From an uncultured Clostridia bacterium (GTDB taxonomy: Bacteria > Bacillota > Clostridia > Christensenellales > UBA1242), in assembly GCA_937891595.1 (NCBI GenBank), contig CALATF010000061.1:1-48690 (forward strand): DNA of 48,690 nucleotides, in the 5' to 3' direction. Every line of letters begins with the position of its first letter. The first letter of the stretch is position 1. A model generated the notes under the pieces. It searched no databases. It was not told the origin of the DNA and was given only the letters and a program-made list of their open reading frames with translations. Both the position numbers and the translations under genes were made by a program. Shown here piece by piece: positions 26,141-34,327 of the stretch.

Positions 26141-28057
26141 ATGGCAAACGAAAGATATTCAGAAAATTTAGTATTAAAAGAAATGGGCGTAGATTTAGGT
26201 GAAAATGATTTTGGTTTTGTTTTTCCACAAGGTGAAACTGATAATTTTGATAAAATTGAAAAATGCTTAAAAGAAATGGGCGGTAAACCTGCAATTTGTT
26301 GTCTTGATGATTATGAAACTGTTGGTTCTGGTAGAGCAAAACCAGAATATATAGTTACATTTAATAAAGATAAAAATACAATTATTTTGGTAGAATGTAA
26401 GAAATCTATTAAAGAACATGAAAGTTCAGACAAAAATATGCCACAAAAATATGCTGTTGATGGGGCTTTGTTTTATGCTAAACATTTAAAGGATGACTAC
26501 AATGTGGTTGCTGTTGCTGTTAGTGGAACGTCAAAAGAAAATGTAAAAGTTAACACATTTTATTGGAAAAAAGGTTTTGAGGACTATCAAGAACTTAAAA
26601 AAGCAAAAGACACAATATTAGAACCTTTAAACTATTTAAATCTTATAGAGGGTAAAAAACTAGAGAGAAAATTTTCTTTACAAGAAATTAGAGAATTGTC
26701 TCAAATCATGCATGAGAAATTAAGACAAATAAAGATTTCTGAAAAAGACAAACCCATTTTTATTGCAGGAATGCTTATTGCTTTACAAAATGCAGATTTT
26801 AGAAATACATGGAATAATATAAACTCGTTTAATAGTTTGGTAAAACTAATGATTGATTCTATTGAAGAAACTCTTGATAATAGCGATATAAAGAGAGAAA
26901 AAATAGAAGCTATAAAAAGTTCTTTTAGAAGAATTAAAAGTAATGAGAAAATAAAGTCAATTCCTTTAGGTGAAAATGGCTCTTTAGCTTGGTTTATTGA
27001 GCAACTTGAGATGAGAATTTTGCCTATGATGAACCATTATGAATATACTGAAGATGCTTTAAGTATTTTCTATCATGAATTTATCAAATACAGTTCTACT
27101 GATGGAAAGGGTTTAGGAATAGTATTAACTCCAAAACATTTAACTGATTTTATGTGTAAGTTGGGCGAAATTAATAAACAGAGTAAAGTTGTAGATATTT
27201 GTTGTGGTAGCGGAGCTTTCCTTGTAACCGCAATGGGAAAAATGTTTAAGGAAGCCGCTACACCTGAAGATATTGAAGGTTATCGAATGGTATGAAAGCA
27301 TAAAAAACTCACTTTCAAAATATTAGAAATAAAGAAAAATGGACTATATGGAGTAGAGCTTGATACCGATTTATATACTCTAGCAATAACAAATATGATT
27401 ATTCGTAAAGATGGGAAATCAAACATTGTTTGTAGAGATTGTTTTTCTCAAGAAATTTATAACAACTTAAAAAATAAGCATTTATCTTTGGGGTTAATTA
27501 ACCCTCCATATTCTCAAGAAGATAAATGTGAATTAGAGTTTGTTGAAAGACTATTGGAGGTGCTTGAACCAAGAGGATTGGCAGTCGCAGTTGTACCTAT
27601 GAGTTGTGCGATTGGAACAAAATTTAAAGAAATAAGGGAAAGGTTGTTTAAATACCATACCCTAAAAGCTGTTTTCAGTATGCCAGATGATATTTTTTAC
27701 CCAACCGGTACAAATGTTTGCGTTATGGTTTGGGAAGCTCACAAATCACATGATAGTAACAAACCAACATTTTTTGGTTATTGTAAAGATGATGGGTTTG
27801 TAAAAAGAAAAAAGATGGGAAGAATTGACTACTATAACAGGTGGGATGACATAGAAAAAGAATGGCTTGATTTATACGAAAATAAAAAAGTTGTAGATGG
27901 TAAATCTGCTTTACAATGTGTAACACATGAAGATGAATGGTTGTGTGAAGCATATATGAAAACAGACTACTCAACCTTAAACCAATCTGATTTTCAGCAA
28001 ACAGTTAATGATTATCTTGCATATTTAGTTAAAAATGGTGATGTATATGAAGATTAA
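26141..28057 (+). pseudogene. BcgI-like fused restriction-modification subunit, broken by an in-frame TGA
   Basis: One continuous reading frame of 638 codons interrupted only by TGA at 27293-27295. The first 384 residues hold a PD-(D/E)xK-type nuclease (KPEYIV at 68, then ILVECKKS with Glu85 and Lys87), a helical region and methyltransferase motif I (VVDICCGSGAFL). After the stop the frame goes on with GLYGVELDTDLYTLAITNMI, the catalytic LINPPYSQ and PTGTNVCVMVW. The size and order fit BcgI subunit A (about 640 residues, cleavage plus N6-adenine methylation), with the specificity subunit next. The stop separates motif I from NPPY, so methylation should be lost unless it is read through. One base change to TGG or CGA would restore it. 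A sequencing error is possible. Confidence 0.82.
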
Positions 28058-28982
28058 AGACTTATTTGATTATAAATATGGTGTAAATCTTGAATTGATT
28101 AATTGCCAAGAAACCAAAGACAAAGATGATAGCTCTGTCAACTTTGTGGCGAGAACGAGTAATAATAACGGTGTTGTTTCAAGAGTAAAATTAATTGAAG
28201 GATTAATTCCTCAGAAAGCAGGAACATTAAGTTTGGCGACAAGTGGTTCGGTTTTGTCGTGCTTTGTACAAAATGAAGACTACTATAGTGGCAGAGATTT
28301 ATATGTACTTACTCCTAAAATAAATTTAACATTAGAACAAAAACTATTTTATGCAATGTGTATAAATAAGAATGCTTATAGATATAGTTATGGCAGAGCT
28401 GCAAATAAAACCTTTCCAGATATTGAAATTCCTTCTTTAGATTTGTGTAACAAATTAATCGAAAATAAAAAAATAAAAAAAATTACAACTTTTTGTGAAA
28501 AAATTGAAATTTCATTAAAATCAGAAGAATGGAAAGAATTTAAAATTGGAGAATTGTTTTTGTTGCATAATGGTATAAAATACCCTAGTTATGATAGAGA
28601 ATTTGGTATATTACCTTTGGTTAGTACAACTGCTTTTAATAATGGAATTTCTGATTATATAAGTGATAGACCGGAGAAATATAGCAATATTTTAACAGTT
28701 GCTTATAGTGGAAGTGTTGGTGCGACATTTTATCAAGGAAAAGAAGTCTTTGTTGGAGAAACAGTATTTGCCTTAATTCCTAAATTTAAGATGAATAAAT
28801 ATATAGCAATGTTTATTTGTACTATATTAAATTATCATAATTTTAAATACACATACGGTAGAAAAATAATTGGAACTAGATATGTAGATGATATTATAAA
28901 GTTACCTACAATAAACAATCAACCAGATTGGACATTTATGGAAGATTATATCAAATCATTGCCTTATGCAGATAGAATTTAA
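28047..28982 (+). CDS. BcgI-like/type I specificity (S) subunit
   Basis: About 311 residues. Two target-recognition domains are visible: one begins MKIKDLFDYKYG and ends KTFPDIEIPSL, the second begins EWKEFKIGELFLLHNG and ends DDIIKLPTINNQPDWTFMEDYIKSL, the usual ending of this family. It supplies DNA sequence recognition to the RM subunit. The start at 28047 overlaps the RM frame by 11 bp, so it depends on translation of that frame; several in-frame starts from 28035 are possible. The gene looks intact although its partner is interrupted. Confidence 0.85.
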   Translation: MKIKDLFDYKYGVNLELINCQETKDKDDSSVNFVARTSNNNGVVSRVKLIEGLIPQKAGTLSLATSGSVLSCFVQNEDYYSGRDLYVLTPKINLTLEQKLFYAMCINKNAYRYSYGRAANKTFPDIEIPSLDLCNKLIENKKIKKITTFCEKIEISLKSEEWKEFKIGELFLLHNGIKYPSYDREFGILPLVSTTAFNNGISDYISDRPEKYSNILTVAYSGSVGATFYQGKEVFVGETVFALIPKFKMNKYIAMFICTILNYHNFKYTYGRKIIGTRYVDDIIKLPTINNQPDWTFMEDYIKSLPYADRI

Positions 28983-28986
28983 AATT

Positions 28987-29015
28987 AAACACTCAATCAT
29001 AATGATTGGGTGTTT
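28987..29015 (+). terminator. Terminator of the BcgI-like operon
   Basis: AAACACTCAATCAT pairs with TGATTGGGTGTTT. Confidence 0.8.
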
Positions 29016-29034
29016 ATTTGTTTTAATTTATCTT

Positions 29035-29131
29035 TTATTTATATCTCTTAAACTCGGTATTATAATTGCAGGAATACCTTTTAGACAAAAATAAAAGAAT
29101 CGCGTGTGCGAACGCGATTCCGATTGGCGGG
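29035..29131. repeat. 97-bp direct repeat, copy B
   Basis: Aligns without gaps to 31531-31627 with about 10 differences. It contains the stem GAATCGCG/CGCGATTC around the loop TGTGCGAA (29097-29120). The two repeats enclose the three-gene cassette 29310-31468. Confidence 0.85.
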
Positions 29132-29206
29132 ATAGTTTCAATTCGCACTCTCGCCAAATTACGGTAATATATGACTTAAACTTGTGTGCGAACGCTGTTA
29201 CATTCA
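29124..29206. repeat. tRNA-3'-end-like sequence, second half of copy B
   Basis: Matches 24046-24120 and ends with GCGAACGCTGTTACA, one base different from tRNA-Ser bases 38971-38985. The rest of the gap 28983-29309 holds the terminator, this repeat and a promoter. Confidence 0.55.
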
Positions 29207-29280
29207 CTAGAGCAACAAATAGAAATTAATCATTAAAAATATAAAATTTATAGAAATATAGATATTTTCACAAAAATATA

Positions 29281-29289
29281 TGTTATAAT
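29281..29289 (+). promoter_or_regulatory. Extended -10 promoter of the three-gene cassette
   Basis: TGTTATAAT, inside a 20-bp block identical to the one before the 25528 gene. Confidence 0.65.
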
Positions 29290-29309
29290 GTAATTGTTGA
29301 GGTGTTTCT

Positions 29310-30167
29310 ATGACGAAAACTAAAAAAATCGTTTTTACAATTATAATATCACTTTTTATAGTAGGTTTAATGGTTGTTTCAATTTATTCTGCTTGCAAAT
29401 CTAGTGGGCGAAACGCAAATCTTTATACAATTATTAGTGCTTGGATTAGTTTTTTTGCAACATTCGTTATTGGTTTCTTGACATTGTGGTTGACCTATAA
29501 AATTGACAGAATAACAAAGAAAAACGATGAATTAAGAGACAAAGAGCAAAGACAACAATATATAAATCAATTAAAATTAAATGCTAGTCCCATAATTTAT
29601 TTTGAAAATATCGAACATCTAAATTATTTAGAAACTGGAATGATAATATCAAATAATGAATCAGTAAATAGATTATTAGATCGAGAGTCTAAAAATAAAA
29701 GAATAACAGCGGTTGGAGGCTTCTCATTTGACTTAATTTTTAAAACACCTAAGCCAGAAAATGTTGAAAATATACATATAAATGCAGTTGATTTTTATAT
29801 TAAGAAAACCGATGGTTTATCCAATGAATATAAACATAGTTTTAATAACTATTCTTCTAACTGCTGTGCAAATTTGAAATATACTGATAGCGGATGCCTA
29901 GCCTGCCATACAGATTTGTTATACTTGCAAGATGACGAAGAAGTGATAGATGCATTAAATAATGTAGTCGGTAAAGAGAACATAATTGTTCTAAAGGTAG
30001 AATTGACGGCTTCAAATGCATTAGGACTTTATAAAAATTATAGTTGCGGTTTTTATTTTAACATATCAACAAAAACAAATGGAAAATATGGTATTACTAA
30101 TTATAATGTAAATATGAAAGATAATGTTATGTGGGCAAAAGAAGTTGTTGTTAAAAATAGTAATTAG
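29310..30167 (+). CDS. Two-TM membrane protein of unknown function, cassette gene 1
   Basis: A 285-residue protein. Two membrane helices lie at about residues 7-27 and 40-63, followed by a charged coiled-coil stretch (IDRITKKNDELRDKEQRQQ) and a soluble domain of about 190 residues with many Cys (SNCCANL, SGCLACHTD). The layout of two helices, a coil and a sensor-like domain is common among membrane-bound defence proteins, but I recognise no named family. Start supported by GAGGTG. Its stop overlaps the ribosome binding site of the next gene (TAGGAGG), so the cassette is tightly coupled. Confidence 0.75.
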   Translation: MTKTKKIVFTIIISLFIVGLMVVSIYSACKSSGRNANLYTIISAWISFFATFVIGFLTLWLTYKIDRITKKNDELRDKEQRQQYINQLKLNASPIIYFENIEHLNYLETGMIISNNESVNRLLDRESKNKRITAVGGFSFDLIFKTPKPENVENIHINAVDFYIKKTDGLSNEYKHSFNNYSSNCCANLKYTDSGCLACHTDLLYLQDDEEVIDALNNVVGKENIIVLKVELTASNALGLYKNYSCGFYFNISTKTNGKYGITNYNVNMKDNVMWAKEVVVKNSN

Positions 30168-30177
30168 GAGGAATTAT

Positions 30178-30498
30178 ATGAAAATTTATAATAAGTTAGT
30201 TAGAGATAAAATTCCAGAGATTATTGCTAGTGACAATGGTAAAAGTTGTGTTACTAGAATTATGGAAGATGATGAGTATTTAGAAACTCTTAATAAAAAA
30301 ATGCAAGAAGAACTTAAAGAATATTTAGAAAGTGGCGAAGTTGAAGAACTTGCTGATTTGGAAGAGGTGTTAAGAGCTATTCTTGATGTTAAAAAAGTTT
30401 CTTACGAAGAATTTGAAAAAATTAGAAATGCAAAAGTTGACAAACGCGGAGCTTTTAAAAAGAAAATATTTTTAGAGAGTGTTGACTATGGAAAATAA
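30178..30498 (+). CDS. MazG-like nucleoside triphosphate pyrophosphohydrolase, cassette gene 2
   Basis: A 106-residue protein beginning MKIYNKLVRDKIPEII, a common start for small all-alpha NTP pyrophosphohydrolases. The metal-binding glutamates are visible as KMQEELKEYLES and, after a short gap, EELADLEEVLRAI. Such enzymes hydrolyse (d)NTPs to (d)NMP and PPi; in a defence setting they could lower nucleotide pools or remove modified nucleotides, which is inference here. The start at 30178 follows AGGAGG; a longer frame from 30124 runs into gene 1. It overlaps gene 3. Confidence 0.88.
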   Translation: MKIYNKLVRDKIPEIIASDNGKSCVTRIMEDDEYLETLNKKMQEELKEYLESGEVEELADLEEVLRAILDVKKVSYEEFEKIRNAKVDKRGAFKKKIFLESVDYGK

Positions 30499-31468
30499 TT
30501 TTTATAAAAGATTTACTAAGATTGTCAGAGAATGTGACTATGATAATACTTACAAAATGGCTTGGGCAAAATCTCTAGTTGAAATTTGTTCTAGTGTTGA
30601 TTCTCAAGGTGAAAAATTGGAAATAACTCTAAAAGAGATTGCTCAAAAATTTTTAAAATATTATTGGAATCAAACAATATTTTTTGATTTAGTTCAAGGA
30701 AGTAATCCGAATAAACCACCAGTAATTTTAAGTTTAGTGAAAACACTAATTAACAAATACTATGAGGCAATAAATAAAAAACAGCCAGAAGTATTTGAAA
30801 AAGTTGAAGATAGATTTAAAAATATTGGACTTCAGAATGATTATGAAAAAACACAAAACAGCATTGCAAGAATATTGAAAAATGATGTTAGTTGGCGTTT
30901 CGACAACTTAAATGATAATACTGATAAATTATATCACTATGAACAAAATGATGACTTTTTGATAATCGATAGAGATAATGCTTTAATATTAAAAGAAAAC
31001 GAGCAGGATTTGTATGATTTAATAAATTATAGATGGAGTCTTATTTTGGAATGCTTTAATAGTTCTCCAAGAATCAATAAAAAAGTTCGAATTATTGATG
31101 AAAGAAACATAAAAAGAAATACACTAAATAAATTTAAACCATATTTAGATATGGAGAATCCTAATCACTACTGTTTTATTTGTGGAAAACAAGTAGAACA
31201 AAAAGAACTTGCTATCGACCATGTTATTCCTTGGTCATATATGTATAGTGATGATTTGTGGAATTTGGTGTATGTGTGCCAGCATTGTAACTCAATAAAA
31301 AGCAATGTAATTCCTTCAAAAAATCATATTGAAAGATTAAAAGAAAGAAACAATAAGTTACTTTGCTCTTTAGAAAATAACAATATAGCAAATAAAGTTA
31401 CTGAAGAATTAAAGCTGGCAATAGAAAAAGATTATGTAAACAAATTTTGGACAGGTTGTAAAGGATAA
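30488..31468 (+). CDS. HNH endonuclease, cassette gene 3
   Basis: About 326 residues. The C-terminal third is an HNH nuclease with structural zinc: CFICGK, then ELAIDHVIPWSYMYSDDLWNL, then CQHCNSIKSN, giving the Cys pairs, the catalytic DH and a closing Asn. The N-terminal domain (MAWAKSLVEIC, then FLKYYWNQTIFFDLVQGSNPNKPP) is a helical region seen with other HNH proteins of defence islands and may read the trigger or target. ATG at 30488 overlaps gene 2 by 11 bp; an in-frame GTG at 30479 is possible. The gene ends before a strong terminator. Confidence 0.85.
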   Translation: MENNFYKRFTKIVRECDYDNTYKMAWAKSLVEICSSVDSQGEKLEITLKEIAQKFLKYYWNQTIFFDLVQGSNPNKPPVILSLVKTLINKYYEAINKKQPEVFEKVEDRFKNIGLQNDYEKTQNSIARILKNDVSWRFDNLNDNTDKLYHYEQNDDFLIIDRDNALILKENEQDLYDLINYRWSLILECFNSSPRINKKVRIIDERNIKRNTLNKFKPYLDMENPNHYCFICGKQVEQKELAIDHVIPWSYMYSDDLWNLVYVCQHCNSIKSNVIPSKNHIERLKERNNKLLCSLENNNIANKVTEELKLAIEKDYVNKFWTGCKG

Positions 31469-31485
31469 TTATTTTGCTTGAAATA

Positions 31486-31518
31486 AAAAAGTTGACTACA
31501 AAATGTAGCCAACTTTTT
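31486..31518 (+). terminator. Terminator of the three-gene cassette
   Basis: AAAAAGTTGACTACA pairs with TGTAGCCAACTTTTT (one mismatch) around AAA. Confidence 0.88.
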
Positions 31519-31530
31519 ATTATTTATTTC

Positions 31531-31627
31531 TTATTTATATTTCTTAAACTAGGTATTATAATTGCAGTAATACCTTTTAGGCATAAATAAAAGAACTGCG
31601 TGTGCGAACGCAGTTCCGATTGGCGGA
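31531..31627. repeat. 97-bp direct repeat, copy C
   Basis: Second copy of the repeat at 29035-29131. Its stem is GAACTGCG/CGCAGTTC around the same TGTGCGAA loop (31593-31616). Compared with copy B the stem differs at two base pairs, and both sides change together. Confidence 0.85.
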
Positions 31628-31688
31628 GTATTTGTAACGTAAAACGAATATATTTTTCATAAAAACTTTGAGAAGTCAAAGAAAACAC

Positions 31689-31717
31689 TTGCAAATTCAA
31701 AGAATTTTGGTTATAAT
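31689..31717 (+). promoter_or_regulatory. Promoter of the controller-methyltransferase operon
   Basis: TTGCAA (31689-31694), 17 bp, perfect TATAAT (31712-31717). Confidence 0.75.
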
Positions 31718-31729
31718 ATACGTATATTA
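31714..31729. promoter_or_regulatory. Probable controller-protein operator
   Basis: Perfect 16-bp palindrome TAATATACGTATATTA covering the end of the -10 and the expected transcript start, just before GGAGG. Confidence 0.7.
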
Positions 31730-31739
31730 GGAGGTTATT

Positions 31740-31961
31740 ATGTCGCTAATATACAATAAGTTATGGAAATTGTTAATAGACAAAGGAATGACGAAAACCC
31801 AATTAAGAGAATTGACTAAAATTAGTGAATCAACTATTGCTAAACTAGTAAAAGGCGAAAATGTTAATACAGAAATTTTGGAAAGGATTTGTCTTGCTTT
31901 GAATTGTAATATAGTAGATATCGTGGAATACAAAAAGGAGGCAAATGATGAAAACTTATAA
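31740..31961 (+). CDS. XRE-family regulator, likely restriction-modification controller protein
   Basis: A 73-residue single-domain Cro/CI-type helix-turn-helix protein: MTKTQLRELTKISESTIAKLVKGENVNTEILERICLALNCNIVDIVEY covers the whole fold. It is directly upstream of and overlaps a DNA methyltransferase, with a palindrome over its own promoter. This is the arrangement of controller (C) proteins that time restriction after methylation. The related short XRE proteins of other operons cannot be excluded. Confidence 0.85.
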   Translation: MSLIYNKLWKLLIDKGMTKTQLRELTKISESTIAKLVKGENVNTEILERICLALNCNIVDIVEYKKEANDENL

Positions 31962-34305
31962 TAAAGGTTCGGCTGGCACTTTTGCATTAAATAAAAAAGA
32001 ACCTATACATCGCTGGTATTCGTATATTGAGGGGTATTCTTCTTGTTTAATTTCTGATATATTTAATGAACTTGGAAATTCTATTACATCTGTATATGAG
32101 CCTTTTGCAGGAACAGGAACAACATTACTTGTAGCCTCTAATAAAAATATTAAATCTTATTATAGTGAAACGAATCCTTTCATGAGAGATGTAATAGAAG
32201 CTAAAATAAATATGGTTAAAAAATTGAAAGAATCAAATATAAAGGCTGATAACATCAAAACCATATTAAACAATATAAATAAAATTAACTATATAAAACC
32301 CGTATCTTCATGGGATGGATTTGAGAAGTTCTTTGATAAAGAAGTTTTGTCTGAAATTTTAACAATTAAAGAAGTTATTGAAAATAGTATAGCTGATTAT
32401 GAAAGTAAAAAAATTGCATTAATTGCTTTAGCTTCAATTATTGTTAAAGTATCAAATATGGTTAGACAAGGCGATTTAAGGTATGCTAGAGAAAATGAAA
32501 AAAGTTTTGAAGACAAACGTGTTAAAGAAAATTATGTTTTAAAACTTCAGGAGATAATTGCCGATATTGAGAATGAAGAAACACAAATATTTCAGAATAC
32601 AGTTTGTTTGCATGAAGATGCAAAAATGATTAGTGAAACTGATTTGGTAGATTGTGTTATTACTTCTCCACCATACTTAAATGGAACTAATTATATTCGT
32701 AATACAAAATTAGAGTTAAAACTAACAGATTATATATTGTCTGATAAAGATATGCCGAATTTTCATTCCAAAGGAATCGTTGCTGGAATAAATAATGTTT
32801 CAAAAAGAAAATCAAATATAGACGAAAACGTATTTGCTAAAAAATATCTAGAATTATTAAAGCCTGTTTCGTATGATGACAGAATCCCTATGATGATATC
32901 TGGATATTTCAATGACATGGAAATTGTAATTAAAAATCTATCAAAAATAATAAAAGACAATGGTTACTTTATTATGGATATTGGCGATTCTCAATTTGCA
33001 GGTATTCACATTCCGACTCATGAAATTTTAATAAAAATTTGTGAAAAGTATGGATTTTGTTTGTATGAAGATGAGGTGTTAAGAGAAAGGCGTTCAAAAA
33101 ATGGAATGGTTTTATCTCAAAGATTACTAAAGTTTAAATTGCAAAAAAATGCCAATGATAAAGTAAATGCTTTAAAAACAAAAGCTATTAATTTTATAAA
33201 AGACTTGCCGTACAAAAAAGAACCATACAATGGAAAAAATTGGGGTGATGGTTTGCACTCGTTATGTTCTTATCAAGGCAAATTGAAACCTGCAATCGCT
33301 CACTTTTTAATTAAGGAATTTACAAAGAAAAATGATATAGTGCTTGACCCTTTATGTGGTGTTGGAACAATTCCTTTAGAAGCTTGTTTACAAGGGAGAT
33401 TTGGAATTGGAAATGATTTAAGTGAAATTGCATATATTGTAACAAAAGCAAAGTTGCAAAAACCAGAAATAAGGGATGTTTATAAAGTTTTAGAAGATTT
33501 GGAACAGTTTATTGAAACATATAAAAATTTGCCGTTGATAAATAATCTAGTAGAACAACAATACGATTTTGGCTTTAATGGTAAACTAGTTACTTATTAT
33601 CATGAAAATACATTTAAAGAGATAGTGTGTGCAAGAGAATACTTTAATAATAGATTTAGAGACTTGACACCTGCTGAAGCTATGTGTCAATCTTGCATAC
33701 TTCATATATTACACGGAAATAGACCTTATGCATTAAGTAGAACTTCTCATCCGCTTACACCATATTCTCCTAAAGGTGATTACATTTATAAAAATCTAAT
33801 TCAACATACTAAAAATAAAATAGATTTGGTTTATAAAAAAGAATCAGAAAATGATTATATAAAAGGCAATACAATTTGGGGAGACTATAATAACTTACCG
33901 CAACAACAAATAAAAGCAGATGCAATTATTTGTTCTCCACCTTTTGCCGATTCTATTAAATTTTATATGCAGAATTGGTTAAGATTATGGTTTTGTGGGT
34001 GGAACAAAGAAGATTTTGATTCTGCCAATTCAAAGTTTTTAGATACGAAACAAAAGAAAAATTTTGACATTTATTTCTCGTTTTTTGATATGTGTTATGA
34101 AATGCTTAAAGAAGATGGCATTATAATTTTACATTTAGGTAAAACTGAAAAAATAGATATGGCAGAAGAATTATCAAAAAGACTCAACAATAAATTTAGT
34201 ATTGCATATATTGGAGAAGAAGATGTTTCAATGTTAGAAAAACATGGAATAAAAGACAAAGGTGGAACAATAAAACATCAATACATGTTCTTAATAAAAA
34301 AATAA
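31948..34305 (+). CDS. DNA methyltransferase with two catalytic domains in tandem
   Basis: About 785 residues. The first domain has the AdoMet loop SVYEPFAGTGTTLL and the catalytic VITSPPYLNGTNY; the second has IVLDPLCGVGTIPLEA, GIGNDLSEIAY and IICSPPFADSIKFY. SPPY and SPPF mark amino-methyltransferases (N4-cytosine or N6-adenine). Two complete domains could each treat one strand of an asymmetric site. The ATG at 31948 lies 6 nt after AAAAGGAGG; an ATG at 31945 also exists. Both overlap the controller gene. It forms a type II system with that regulator and the convergent HNH nuclease. Confidence 0.88.
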   Translation: MKTYNKGSAGTFALNKKEPIHRWYSYIEGYSSCLISDIFNELGNSITSVYEPFAGTGTTLLVASNKNIKSYYSETNPFMRDVIEAKINMVKKLKESNIKADNIKTILNNINKINYIKPVSSWDGFEKFFDKEVLSEILTIKEVIENSIADYESKKIALIALASIIVKVSNMVRQGDLRYARENEKSFEDKRVKENYVLKLQEIIADIENEETQIFQNTVCLHEDAKMISETDLVDCVITSPPYLNGTNYIRNTKLELKLTDYILSDKDMPNFHSKGIVAGINNVSKRKSNIDENVFAKKYLELLKPVSYDDRIPMMISGYFNDMEIVIKNLSKIIKDNGYFIMDIGDSQFAGIHIPTHEILIKICEKYGFCLYEDEVLRERRSKNGMVLSQRLLKFKLQKNANDKVNALKTKAINFIKDLPYKKEPYNGKNWGDGLHSLCSYQGKLKPAIAHFLIKEFTKKNDIVLDPLCGVGTIPLEACLQGRFGIGNDLSEIAYIVTKAKLQKPEIRDVYKVLEDLEQFIETYKNLPLINNLVEQQYDFGFNGKLVTYYHENTFKEIVCAREYFNNRFRDLTPAEAMCQSCILHILHGNRPYALSRTSHPLTPYSPKGDYIYKNLIQHTKNKIDLVYKKESENDYIKGNTIWGDYNNLPQQQIKADAIICSPPFADSIKFYMQNWLRLWFCGWNKEDFDSANSKFLDTKQKKNFDIYFSFFDMCYEMLKEDGIIILHLGKTEKIDMAEELSKRLNNKFSIAYIGEEDVSMLEKHGIKDKGGTIKHQYMFLIKK

Positions 34306-34327
34306 GGAGTGAATCCTTATTTTTTTT
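34296..34327. terminator. Bidirectional terminator between methyltransferase and nuclease
   Basis: AAAAAATAAGGA and TCCTTATTTTTT pair around 5 nt. It covers both stop codons of the convergent genes. Confidence 0.85.

Noticed and set aside
27293..27295. TGA read as tryptophan or selenocysteine
   Set aside because: TGA ends another gene here (13193-13195), Trp is coded by TGG throughout, and no selenocysteine insertion hairpin or selenoprotein family applies. A nonsense change or a base error is simpler.
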